NCBI GenBank assembly: GCA_002448395.1 | Contig: DJXS01000112.1 | Location: 36,196-100,195, forward strand | DNA length: 64,000 bases | Source of the DNA: Lachnospiraceae bacterium UBA6998 | Lineage (GTDB): Bacteria > Bacillota > Clostridia > Lachnospirales > Lachnospiraceae | Reading direction: 5' to 3' | Shown: piece after piece, positions 16,168-23,786 of the stretch | Layout of the letters: each line of letters opens with the position of its first letter | Numbering within the stretch: position 1 is the stretch's first letter | The notes under the pieces: generated by a model | What the model was told of the DNA's origin: nothing | Databases searched by the model: none | Seen by the model: only the letters and a program-made list of their open reading frames with translations | Program-made: the position numbers and the translations under genes

Positions 16168-17370
16168 TCAGTTGTTCGTATAGTTGTCGAAGTATCCCTG
16201 CACCAGAACAACAGGAGTTCCCTTGTCGCCGGAACCGCTCGTCAGATCGCAAAGAGATCCGATCAGGTCTGTCAGCTGGCGGGGAGTTGTTCCCTGGGAA
16301 GCCATGCTGCCCTTGAGATCAGCGTCTTTCTTGCGGATGCTGTCAGAGATCGCTGCCTTAAGTTCCTCTCCGGACAGGTGCTTGTAATCATTGTCCGCAA
16401 GGTATTTGAGCTTAAGCTCGTTGGGCGTTCCGATCAGTCCGTCTGTGAAGAAAGGAGAAACTACCGGATCGGCCAGCTCCCAAATCTTACCCTGGGGATC
16501 CTTGAACGCGCCGTCGCCGTATACCATGACTTCCACATGCTTGCCGGTCGCTTTAAGGACTCTCTCCTGGATATCAAGTACGAGCCCTCTTGCCTGTCTG
16601 GGGAAGAGTTTCACCTTGTCCTCTGTGGACTTATTGGAACCCAGAAGGCCGTACAGTTCGTTGCATCCGCTTCCGTTAACAGGTGCGTTCATGATCTCGT
16701 CGAGGCTGCATACCGCCTTGGCGCCGTTCGCCAGAAGGATCCTCTTGGTGCGCTTTCTGGTGTGAATATCGCAGTTGAGAATATGATCCGCATACTCCAG
16801 GATCGCCTTGGGCTGGTTGGCGAAGATGATCTCGCACTCCGCGCCGCACTCACGGATAAGGTTTCCGTAGTACTCTACATAATCGACGCCGGTGAATTCA
16901 TGCTTGTTGACGCCGAAGAGCTCTCTGTATTTTGCCAAAGTCAGAACGTCGCTGTAAGGGTTAACGCCCGCCTCATCGATCTTGTCGAGGCTCACCAGCT
17001 CATTTCCCACTTCATCAGAAGGATAGCTGAGCATCAGAACAACTTTCTTCGCGCCCATTGCGATTCCGCGCAGGCAGATCGCGAATCTGTTGCGGGAAAG
17101 GATCGGGAAGATAACGCCGATCGTGCCGCCGCCGAGTTTCTTCTTAACATCCTCCGCAATATCTTCAACAGTGCAGTAATTGCCCTGTGCCCTTGCGACA
17201 ATAGACTCCGTGACTGCGATGACATCGCGGTCCCTGAGCTCAAATCCTTCGCTCTCCGCCGCCTGCAGCACGCTCTCTGTCACGATCACGCCCAGGTCGT
17301 CCCCGGTCCTGATGATCGGGCAGCGAATGCCTCTGGATACTGTGCCTACTCTGCGTTCTGATTTACTCAT
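16168..17370 (-). CDS. Coenzyme F420-0:L-glutamate ligase-like (CofE family) protein
   Basis: 400 residues. The N-terminal 60 residues (PIIRTGDDLGVIVTESVLQA, DRDVIAVTESIVARAQGNY) and later GDGAFKDPQG match the CofE/FbiB gamma-glutamyl ligase fold, which in methanogens and actinobacteria adds glutamates to F420. It is much longer than classical CofE (about 250 residues). No other F420 biosynthesis gene is seen here, and a Clostridium-like host is not expected to make F420, so it may join glutamate or a similar amine to another acceptor. SD AAAGGAGA precedes the ATG. Monocistronic. Confidence 0.72.
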   Translation of the reverse strand: MSKSERRVGTVSRGIRCPIIRTGDDLGVIVTESVLQAAESEGFELRDRDVIAVTESIVARAQGNYCTVEDIAEDVKKKLGGGTIGVIFPILSRNRFAICLRGIAMGAKKVVLMLSYPSDEVGNELVSLDKIDEAGVNPYSDVLTLAKYRELFGVNKHEFTGVDYVEYYGNLIRECGAECEIIFANQPKAILEYADHILNCDIHTRKRTKRILLANGAKAVCSLDEIMNAPVNGSGCNELYGLLGSNKSTEDKVKLFPRQARGLVLDIQERVLKATGKHVEVMVYGDGAFKDPQGKIWELADPVVSPFFTDGLIGTPNELKLKYLADNDYKHLSGEELKAAISDSIRKKDADLKGSMASQGTTPRQLTDLIGSLCDLTSGSGDKGTPVVLVQGYFDNYTNN

Positions 17371-17484
17371 GTGCTCGATTCTCCTTTATCTAAACCAATT
17401 TGCAGGATCGCTACTCCCCAAAATCCCATTAAATTATAAGGTCTTCACTTTCATTCTGCAATGGGCAAAAGCGGGGATGAAGCG

Positions 17485-18636
17485 TCACTCCTCCGCAAAA
17501 TCGGTATCCATAGCGACATGAAGCGTATAATCAGGAAATTCTTTCTGCACATCAGCGACAGCTTCTTTGTAAACAGCTCTGCGGTCTTTTGCCGCAAGGC
17601 TGACCACAATATCAAAGCGCATTGCTTTTTCTTCCTTGACCAAATAGAAGCCGTGGATCTGCTTCACATCCGGATGAGCAAAGACGATCTCCCTGACACG
17701 GCGCTTCATTTCGATCACTTCTGCATCCCTTGTGTTGACCGAATAGACGCCTATAGCTGTCAGCGCGACACGGTGCTTCTTGTAAACCGCCATCTGGATC
17801 TTGCGGATCAGCAGGTCCAGCTGATCTGCGGTATATGTGTCAGGAACTTCAATGTGAATAGAGCCGTTCCAGGCGTCCGGGCCGTAGTTGTTGAGCACCA
17901 GGTCGTAGGCTCCCTGCACGTCAGGGAAGCTCGTGACGGTGCGCTTGATCTCTCTGGCAAGTTCCGGGTCATTCTGCTCTCCCAGGATCTTCGAGATCGT
18001 ATCCTGAAGCATTTCGATACCGGACTTGATGATCACGACAGAGATGATCGCGCCGAGCCACGCTTCCAGTGATATGTGGAAGATCATGAAAACACCTGCG
18101 GCGACCAGCGTGGACGCGGAAATAATCGAGTCAAGCGTAGCATCTTCACCTGAATTGATCAGAGAATCCGAGTTTACCTTTTCGCCAACACTCTTGACAT
18201 AGCGGCCGAGAAGCACCTTTACTACTACGGCGACTGCAACGATGATCAGAGAAATTGTATTATACTCCGGTGTCTCCGGGTGAAGGATCTGCTTGACAGA
18301 TTCCACAAAAGAAGTGATACCAGCGTAAAGAACGATTACAGAAATGATCATTGCGCTGAGATATTCAATGCGGCCATAACCGAAGGGATGCTTCTTGTCC
18401 GGCTCTTTCCCTGCAAGCTTTGTACCGACGATTGTGATCAGAGAGCTTCCTGCGTCAGAGATGTTGTTCACTGCGTCAAGCACTATAGCGATGGAATGCG
18501 TCATGATTCCGATCACAGCTTTGAAAGCAGCCAGAAAAACATTGGCGATGATTCCGATGATGCTGGTTCTGATAATGGTCTTCTCGCGGGATGAATCGCT
18601 GTTGTTTGTCTTCTCCATTTCGTAAATGCCGCTCAT
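17485..18636 (-). CDS. Cation diffusion facilitator (CDF) metal exporter
   Basis: 383 residues, six membrane spans and a C-terminal cytosolic domain of about 180 residues. Metal-site blocks HSIAIVLDAVNNISDAGSSL (span 2) with HPFGYGRIEYLSAM, and span 5 NSDSLINSGEDATLDS, are typical of the CDF family (zinc, iron, manganese or cobalt export). The second-span pattern DxxxD and fifth-span DxxxD fit a manganese or iron group better than ZitB-type HxxxD, which is a weak inference. GAGGTGG precedes the start at 18636. The C-terminal domain is longer than the usual 100 residues. Confidence 0.9.
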   Translation of the reverse strand: MSGIYEMEKTNNSDSSREKTIIRTSIIGIIANVFLAAFKAVIGIMTHSIAIVLDAVNNISDAGSSLITIVGTKLAGKEPDKKHPFGYGRIEYLSAMIISVIVLYAGITSFVESVKQILHPETPEYNTISLIIVAVAVVVKVLLGRYVKSVGEKVNSDSLINSGEDATLDSIISASTLVAAGVFMIFHISLEAWLGAIISVVIIKSGIEMLQDTISKILGEQNDPELAREIKRTVTSFPDVQGAYDLVLNNYGPDAWNGSIHIEVPDTYTADQLDLLIRKIQMAVYKKHRVALTAIGVYSVNTRDAEVIEMKRRVREIVFAHPDVKQIHGFYLVKEEKAMRFDIVVSLAAKDRRAVYKEAVADVQKEFPDYTLHVAMDTDFAEE

Positions 18637-18734
18637 ATATCCACCTCTCTTATTTATATTTTGCGCAATTGAATTGTATCATTCGCCATAATATTTGTAA
18701 AGTACTTCAAATGAAAATATTTTTCAAAAAAGAC

Positions 18735-18763
18735 TTGCAATTCCCCCCGCAACCATATATAAT
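18735..18763 (+). promoter_or_regulatory. Sigma-A promoter of the tRNA-Pro gene
   Basis: TTGCAA (18735-18740) and a perfect TATAAT (18758-18763) are separated by 17 bases. Transcription would start about 33 bases before the tRNA. Confidence 0.8.
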
Positions 18764-18803
18764 AGCATTTGCCTGTTGAAAAACAGGTACTTCGAAAGAA
18801 GAT

Positions 18804-18877
18804 CGGGGTGTAGCGCAGCTGGCTAGCGCACTTCGTTAGGGACGAAGGGGTCGTGGGTTCGAATCCCGTCACTCCGA
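18804..18877 (+). tRNA. tRNA-Pro (anticodon AGG)
   Basis: A 74-base cloverleaf: acceptor CGGGGTG with CACTCCG (one G-U), T8 A9, D-stem GCGC/GCGC, anticodon stem CTTCG/CGAAG with loop TTAGGGA giving AGG (codon CCU), five-base variable region, T-arm with TTCGAAT, and discriminator A. CCA is not encoded. The body matches the Bacillota proline tRNA, in which the loop is usually TTTGGGA (TGG). An A at position 34 is rare for bacterial tRNAs other than Arg(ACG). Confidence 0.93.
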
Positions 18878-18887
18878 TGAAAGAGAA

Positions 18888-18919
18888 AGCTCGTAAACGA
18901 AATGTTTACGAGCTTTTTT
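18888..18919 (+). terminator. Rho-independent terminator of tRNA-Pro
   Basis: Perfect 11-bp stem agctcgtaaac / gtttacgagct followed by T-run, 10 bases after the tRNA. Confidence 0.93.
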
Positions 18920-18975
18920 CTTTGAGCCGTGAAGGCAAAAATCAGGACTACTGTCTGAATCACCACAGACTCATT

Positions 18976-20268
18976 TTAGATCGTCGTGACGCTGTCGTGA
19001 TATTCGATCTCTTCCTTCCCTGTGATCCGCACATTCCTTACAGTGAGATTTTCGACTGCGGTCTGATCGCACTGCGCGTTCACAGCCGTTATATCCAGAT
19101 CCTCAAGAGTTATATTCGACAGATGGTAGTGTTCTTCGTCCGTCTTCACATTGAAATATGTGTCGCACTCAAACCGGCAGTTTCTGATCGTCAGGTCATC
19201 TCCCCTCGATATCGGCATATCCGTCCGTCCCTTATTGTCATAAAACTGCGTCCAGGGGTTGATATTGATGAAATTCGCGGTCTTCCCCTCGATGTTCTCC
19301 GCCAGAATGTGTTCGTAGCACTGCGGAGTATCGGGACGGAACTTCAGCCATAGAAAATTATAGCCTGTAGATACTTTTATATTCCGCATGATGATATTGC
19401 TGCTGTGCACGCTCTCTGAGCCGAAAGTCAGACAGCCGTGGCAGAATCCGTATTCACAGTCCTCGATGATGATCCTCTCGTTGGGCCCGTTTTCCGGCGC
19501 AGTGTCCGCCCATGGTCCCTTTCCTCCCTTCAGGGCTACCGCGTCGTCGTTGACCGCCATGAAGCAGTCCCTGACCAGAACATCGCTGCACGCGTCGATA
19601 TCGATCGCGTCTGTGCTGGGCGCGCCCACCGGCTCGTGAGGTGAGAGCATCCTGCAGCCGATATACTTCACGTGGCTGCACTTGTAGATATGCGTTGTCC
19701 AGAAAGCGGAATTGCGGAAAGTCACTCCCTCAAATCTCACATTCCTGCAGTTCGCCGCAAAGACAAGGCGCGGCCTCTGCTCGTCCTTATTGGTACAGGC
19801 GGGATTCCATGACCTGCGCAGCCAGAAAGCCTTCCAGAAGCGCAGACCGTTTCCGTCGATGGTGCCTTCTCCCGTGATCGAGAACCCGTCCAGGCCTGCC
19901 GCGTTGATCAGCGCGGGATAATAGAGACAGCTCTCCCCCTCGATCCTGGTCTCACACAGCGGGTAATCCAGGATATCGTCGCTGCCCATAAGAACAGCTC
20001 CCCGTTCGATCCGAAGATGTGTGCCCTGCTTACAATACAGCGCTCCCGTCAGAAAAGTCCCGCCGGATACGACAATAGTTCCGCCGCCCTCATCGCTCGC
20101 CCGGTCGATCAGCGCCTGCAGTTTCTGAGTCTGCAGAGTTCCGTCATCCCTGATCCCGTGCTCTGTGACCCTGTATTCTCTGCCTGTCGCGCACACCGGG
20201 ACCGTTTGATCGTAAAACCACGGATCGATCGGCGTGCCGTCCGGAAAACAATTGCTCTTCTCTCCCAT
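18976..20268 (-). CDS. Glycoside hydrolase family 28 (polygalacturonase-like)
   Basis: A right-handed beta-helix enzyme of 430 residues, expected to hydrolyse galacturonide or rhamnogalacturonide bonds. GH28 active-site blocks: STDAIDID (NTD position), VNDDAVALKGG (DD), FCHGCLTFGSE (GHG-like) and LWLKFRP (RIK-like). I start it at the ATG at 20268 (MGEKSNCF), which has AAGGGGGAG six bases ahead; the frame is open to 20358 but would include the end of the upstream gene. No signal peptide, so it should act in the cytosol on imported oligosaccharides. It follows the SGNH lipoprotein by 22 bases, probably one operon. Confidence 0.85.
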   Translation of the reverse strand: MGEKSNCFPDGTPIDPWFYDQTVPVCATGREYRVTEHGIRDDGTLQTQKLQALIDRASDEGGGTIVVSGGTFLTGALYCKQGTHLRIERGAVLMGSDDILDYPLCETRIEGESCLYYPALINAAGLDGFSITGEGTIDGNGLRFWKAFWLRRSWNPACTNKDEQRPRLVFAANCRNVRFEGVTFRNSAFWTTHIYKCSHVKYIGCRMLSPHEPVGAPSTDAIDIDACSDVLVRDCFMAVNDDAVALKGGKGPWADTAPENGPNERIIIEDCEYGFCHGCLTFGSESVHSSNIIMRNIKVSTGYNFLWLKFRPDTPQCYEHILAENIEGKTANFININPWTQFYDNKGRTDMPISRGDDLTIRNCRFECDTYFNVKTDEEHYHLSNITLEDLDITAVNAQCDQTAVENLTVRNVRITGKEEIEYHDSVTTI

Positions 20269-20290
20269 CTTCTCCCCCTTTTCTGAGCTG

Positions 20291-21124
20291 TTACCAATAC
20301 CCCAATTCTTTTCCTTTTTCATATACCCCATGCGCAAGGGCGGTATATCCCGCCTCATTGAGGTGCGTGTTGTCGATCCACGGGTTCCGCAGCTGCAGGG
20401 AAATACATCCGCTTTTCGCCCTCATGTAATCAGTCTCTGTCCTCCTGAGCCCATTTATCTGAAGTCCGTGCTCGATCAGGTATTTCCTTCCATTAAAGAG
20501 GTGCTCTCCGAACTCCTTCTCAAACTCCTCCTCGTACCAGGTATTTTCCAGTCCCACCGGTTCCGTCGTATACCCCCAGATCTGTTCGAAGTCATTCGGG
20601 TCGTCCGTGGAACTTATGATGATATAGCGGTCCGTACCGGCTTTCGAGATCAGTTTGCGATACTGGCGGATCAGCTGTCCCAGATTAATCCAGCCGCCGT
20701 TGTCTCCCATCTGGATCACGAGGATATCCTCCTCCTGGCTGCCATAGGCGGCACTCCGTTTCAGGATATCCACGCTGTCCTCCCCTCCGACGCCCAGATT
20801 TCTGACAGGGATACCCGTCAGTTCCTCCAGCACATCCGGATAGGTCAGTCCGTCGCTCCCATAGCCCTCAGTAATGGAATCTCCCCAGCAGTTGATCTCC
20901 TCTGTGTTCATATTGTTCTCCTCAAGATAGGCGGGATGCTCCGTCGCGTATTCGTACGAATATTCATTTGTATATCCTATCTCACTCGAGCTGTCATACC
21001 CGGCCTCTTCGGATTCGTATACCTGATTCGGCGGTTTCTCTCCGCCTGCCGCGGAGCCTGCTCCGCAGGAGTTCAGTACAAGCGCTGCCGCTGCAAGAGT
21101 CAGCACGATCAAACCTTTCCTCAT
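20291..21124 (-). CDS. SGNH/GDSL-family hydrolase lipoprotein
   Basis: 277 residues with a lipoprotein signal (MRKGLIVLTLAAAALVLNSC, Cys at 20), an acidic Tyr/Glu/Ser-rich linker (about 28-70) and an SGNH catalytic domain: block I INCWGDSITEGYG with the nucleophile Ser, block III-like IQMGDNGGW, and block V DNTHLNEAGY with the Asp/His pair. SGNH enzymes of this kind are often carbohydrate acetyl-esterases. Being next to a GH28 gene, it may deacetylate pectic oligosaccharides at the cell surface; that is inference from context. Confidence 0.82.
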   Translation of the reverse strand: MRKGLIVLTLAAAALVLNSCGAGSAAGGEKPPNQVYESEEAGYDSSSEIGYTNEYSYEYATEHPAYLEENNMNTEEINCWGDSITEGYGSDGLTYPDVLEELTGIPVRNLGVGGEDSVDILKRSAAYGSQEEDILVIQMGDNGGWINLGQLIRQYRKLISKAGTDRYIIISSTDDPNDFEQIWGYTTEPVGLENTWYEEEFEKEFGEHLFNGRKYLIEHGLQINGLRRTETDYMRAKSGCISLQLRNPWIDNTHLNEAGYTALAHGVYEKGKELGYW

Positions 21125-21203
21125 AATCTGCCCCAGTCAAATAATCACACCGCGTCTATGTCACGACTTTACGGTGTATAGATCATCGAAACAATACAGC
21201 AGC

Positions 21204-21243
21204 AAAAAAAACTGCCGCTTATACTATAATAAGCGACAGTTTC
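21204..21243 (-). terminator. Rho-independent terminator of infC-rpmI-rplT
   Basis: Minus-strand stem aaactgtcgcttat / ataagcggcagttt (one mismatch) followed by eight T, 24 bases past rplT. Confidence 0.92.
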
Positions 21244-21266
21244 CATTATTTCTAACATTATTTCAA

Positions 21267-21623
21267 TTATGCGATCGCTTTCTTAGCAACCTCAGTGAGT
21301 GCTGCGAAGCCTGCTGCATCGTTGACTGCGAGCTCAGCGAGCATCTTACGGTTGATGTCAACGCCAGCGACCTTGAGGCCGTGCATCATCTGGCTGTAGC
21401 TGATGCCGTTCATTCTGGCTGCAGCGTTGATACGAACGATCCAAAGGGATCTCATCTCTCTCTTCTTCTGCTTTCTGCCTGCGAATGCAGATGTAAGAGC
21501 ACGCATAACGGACTGCTTGGCAATTCTATACTGCTTGGACCTGGCTCCTCTGTAGCCCTTGGCAAGCTTTAATACTCTGTTGTGTTTCTTTCTCGCATTA
21601 AGAGCGCCTTTAATTCTGGCCAT
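21267..21623 (-). CDS. rplT: 50S ribosomal protein L20
   Basis: 118 residues, the normal length, with the conserved basic start [20 protein letters not shown] and [10 protein letters not shown]. It binds 23S rRNA early in assembly and, in Bacillota, represses its own operon by binding the leader upstream of infC. It follows rpmI by 86 bases and is the last gene before a strong terminator. Confidence 0.98.
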   Translation of the reverse strand: MARIKGALNARKKHNRVLKLAKGYRGARSKQYRIAKQSVMRALTSAFAGRKQKKREMRSLWIVRINAAARMNGISYSQMMHGLKVAGVDINRKMLAELAVNDAAGFAALTEVAKKAIA

Positions 21624-21709
21624 TTTATCTATCCTCCATTATATGTAAGGCACAATTACAATTGTGCGTTTCTTCGTAATTCGAATCCGTTCTTCATGCA
21701 CCTGTCTAA

Positions 21710-21907
21710 TTACAGATAAGGCATGATCTTCTTCATTGTCTTGATGTTGGTAGCGTCCGCCAGAATAGGCTTTCTGAGGTTTCTCTTCCTCTTTGTGGAC
21801 TTCTTGGTCAGGATGTGGCGCTTATTGGCTTTAAATCTCATAAGTTTGCCGGAGCCTGTCAGTTTGAAGCGCTTTGCAGCAGCTCTCTTAGTTTTCATCT
21901 TGGGCAT
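21710..21907 (-). CDS. rpmI: 50S ribosomal protein L35
   Basis: 65 residues starting [20 protein letters not shown] and ending [11 protein letters not shown], the standard L35. The ATG at 21907 follows AAAGGAGG by eight bases; the frame is open further upstream without meaning. Between infC and rpmI lie about 230 bases with no gene, holding short hairpins that I did not resolve. Confidence 0.98.
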   Translation of the reverse strand: MPKMKTKRAAAKRFKLTGSGKLMRFKANKRHILTKKSTKRKRNLRKPILADATNIKTMKKIMPYL

Positions 21908-22138
21908 TCTATTTACCTCCTTTGCCAAACGTGGATCATCGTCCACATCCGGATCACGCTTTTGGCATGTCCGGAAAATGTCTGCGGCGTTACGGACACA
22001 GACTTCTGAGTGAAAGTCCAAAGTCTTTCACTGTTGATTGCGGTTCTGTTTCTGTCATAAAACCCCCTGACAGAACTCTATTCAAACCGGCTGCGAATAT
22101 CACGCAGTTATCTTTAAGTCCCGGAACCGGTCCTTAGA

Positions 22139-22660
22139 TCACTGCTTCTTGCCGGCAAGAAACATGGTAAGGCTTCTTCCTTCTACCTTCGGGGTCTTGT
22201 CAACCATAGCGCAGTCCTTAAGCGCATCCGCGAAATCCGTGAGGATATGGGCGCTCTGCTGCATATGGGCCATTTCACGTCCGCGGAAACGAAGTGTTAC
22301 TTTCACGCGGTCGCCCTTGGTGAGGAACTTCCTTGCAGCGTTGATCTTGGTCTGAAGATCATTGGTGTCGATGTTTGGAGACATGCGGATCTCCTTGATC
22401 TCGACAGTGTGCTGCTTCTTCTTGGCATCCTTCTCTTTTCTGGTCTTTTCATATTTGTACTTGCCATAGTCGATGATCTTGCACACCGGAGGCTTGGCAC
22501 CGGGAGAGATCTTGACCAGATCAAGTTCAGCCTCTTCAGCAAGTTTTCTTGCTTCGAGAGCGGACATGATGCCGAGCATCTCGCCGTCGGGGCCGATCAC
22601 TCGAACTTCTCTGTCGCGAATCTGTTCATTAATGAATAAATTGTCGTTAGTGTTTCTGAT
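22139..22660 (-). CDS. infC: Translation initiation factor IF-3, probable AUC start
   Basis: The IF-3 frame is complete: FINEQIRDREVRVIGPDGEM, PPVCKIIDYGKYKYE, EIRMSPNIDTNDLQTKI and a C-terminal domain with VKVTLRFRGREM. The only standard start codon in frame is GTG at 22675, but it overlaps the ribosome binding site (GTGGAGGG). GGAGGG is followed eight bases later by ATC at 22660, giving 173 residues that begin near the usual IF-3 N-terminus. Non-AUG starts (AUU, AUC, AUA) are known for infC and let IF-3 repress itself. I therefore place the start at 22660; direct proof is lacking. Confidence 0.93.
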   Translation of the reverse strand: MRNTNDNLFINEQIRDREVRVIGPDGEMLGIMSALEARKLAEEAELDLVKISPGAKPPVCKIIDYGKYKYEKTRKEKDAKKKQHTVEIKEIRMSPNIDTNDLQTKINAARKFLTKGDRVKVTLRFRGREMAHMQQSAHILTDFADALKDCAMVDKTPKVEGRSLTMFLAGKKQ

Positions 22661-22680
22661 TGTAGTACCCTCCACAACTT

Positions 22681-22861
22681 AAGACAAAAGAAAACAGCGG
22701 CACAATCCGTACCGCTGTCAACAAATCCTGAATCTTGGCGCAGCTCTTTTCTTCCCGAAACAGCTGCCGGATCAAAGATTGGTATTAACCGCAAAAGCTT
22801 GCGCCGTTGGGTGAGAGCGGTAACTCTTCTTTTTTGTACCAATAACGTGTTTTTCACGTAC
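22681..22861 (-). promoter_or_regulatory. infC leader with attenuator hairpin (L20-leader type)
   Basis: About 200 bases separate the promoter from infC. The last element, ten or so bases before the ribosome binding site, is a terminator-like hairpin (22694-22718, acagcggtac / gtgccgctgt on the minus strand) followed by TTTTCTTTTG. In Bacillota the infC-rpmI-rplT leader is attenuated by L20 (and IF-3). The position and hairpin fit that element; the L20-binding structure itself was not aligned. Confidence 0.72.
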
Positions 22862-22867
22862 CAAAAT

Positions 22868-22896
22868 ACAATATCACTCAGTCCGCTTACTGTCAA
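22868..22896 (-). promoter_or_regulatory. Sigma-A promoter of the infC operon
   Basis: On the minus strand TTGACA (22891-22896), 17 bases, TATTGT (22868-22873). The -35 box lies inside a small palindrome (CCGCTT ... AAGCGG, 22883-22900). Confidence 0.82.
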
Positions 22897-22934
22897 GCGG
22901 TAAGTTTGATTTTTCTGCCAAAACAGTGACGTTT

Positions 22935-23174
22935 TTACCGATCAGTAAACTTTTTTATGCACCAGGTAAAGAGCCACAGAAAGATCGGCACGGCGATCGT
23001 CATTCCCAGACTGAAGCGGAACAGTCGTCCTGAGCCTGCCGTTCCAAGCAGGGCACTTACAAAAGTAAGAACGTAAAGGCCCACTAAAAGAACTATGCCG
23101 ATTACGGCAGCCACTCTCTTAACAGTGCCGGGCGTCTTTTCTTCAGTGTTCTTGTTTTCAGAAGTGTTGCTCAT
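22935..23174 (-). CDS. Small two-span membrane protein, unknown function
   Basis: 79 residues: a charged hydrophilic start (SNTSENKNTEEKTPGTVKR), two hydrophobic spans (VAAVIGIVLLVGLYVLTFVS and LGMTIAVPIFLWLFTW) and a basic end (CIKKFTDR). Its start overlaps the stop of the HAD gene (TAATG), so translation is coupled. It is the last gene of purA-HAD-this. Not recognised. Confidence 0.75.
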   Translation of the reverse strand: MSNTSENKNTEEKTPGTVKRVAAVIGIVLLVGLYVLTFVSALLGTAGSGRLFRFSLGMTIAVPIFLWLFTWCIKKFTDR

Positions 23175-23782
23175 TATGATTCCTCCAACAGAGCCTTCAG
23201 ATCCGCCGCCGCCTGCTCATGGTTTATAACCCGGATCGTGTGGATCCCGAATTCTCTCGCCGCGGCAAGGTTCTCCTCCAGGTCATCCAGGAACACGCAT
23301 TTTGACGGTTCCAGGCCGTACTTGTCGATCAGGATCTGATAGAAAGCCGGGTCGGGCTTGATCACATGGTAGTCGCAGGACAGCAGTCCTCCGTCCATAT
23401 ACGGCAGAAAGTCCATAGCGTCCTCGTTGTCCCTGGCAACTTTCATAGAATAGTTGGACAGGTACAGGACCCTTCTTCCGCTCTCGCGGATCTCTCTGAT
23501 CCACGGGATCGAGGTCTCCATTCTGTATACGACTCCGTGTATATTCTTCATGCAGGCCCTGATCTCCTGCTCAAGTTCCGGCGTATCCTGTACAAAGCGG
23601 TCAATCACTTCCTCGTCGCTCAGAATCCCTATGTCGAATTCTTTCCAATTAGGATTTCTAAGTATACTATTCAGGAGCCTTTGACACATCTCGGGAGAAT
23701 AGCCGAACTGTTCAAAAAAGTGGATTCTGCCAAGTCCGACGAGAACTCCGCCAATATCAAATATTACTGTATCGATCTTCAT
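23174..23782 (-). CDS. HAD-superfamily (subfamily IA) hydrolase
   Basis: A 202-residue phosphatase-like protein. Motif I is DTVIFDIGGVLVG (catalytic Asp near residue 9; the second Asp of DxD is replaced by Gly in DIGG, a common variant of this subfamily), motif II is YLSNYS, and motifs III/IV are KPDPAFY and FLDDLEENLAAA. Close in pattern to YihX-like sugar or nucleotide phosphatases. It starts only 4 bases after purA, suggesting a metabolic link to purine nucleotides, unproven. Confidence 0.88.
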   Translation of the reverse strand: MKIDTVIFDIGGVLVGLGRIHFFEQFGYSPEMCQRLLNSILRNPNWKEFDIGILSDEEVIDRFVQDTPELEQEIRACMKNIHGVVYRMETSIPWIREIRESGRRVLYLSNYSMKVARDNEDAMDFLPYMDGGLLSCDYHVIKPDPAFYQILIDKYGLEPSKCVFLDDLEENLAAAREFGIHTIRVINHEQAAADLKALLEES

Positions 23783-23786
23783 AATA

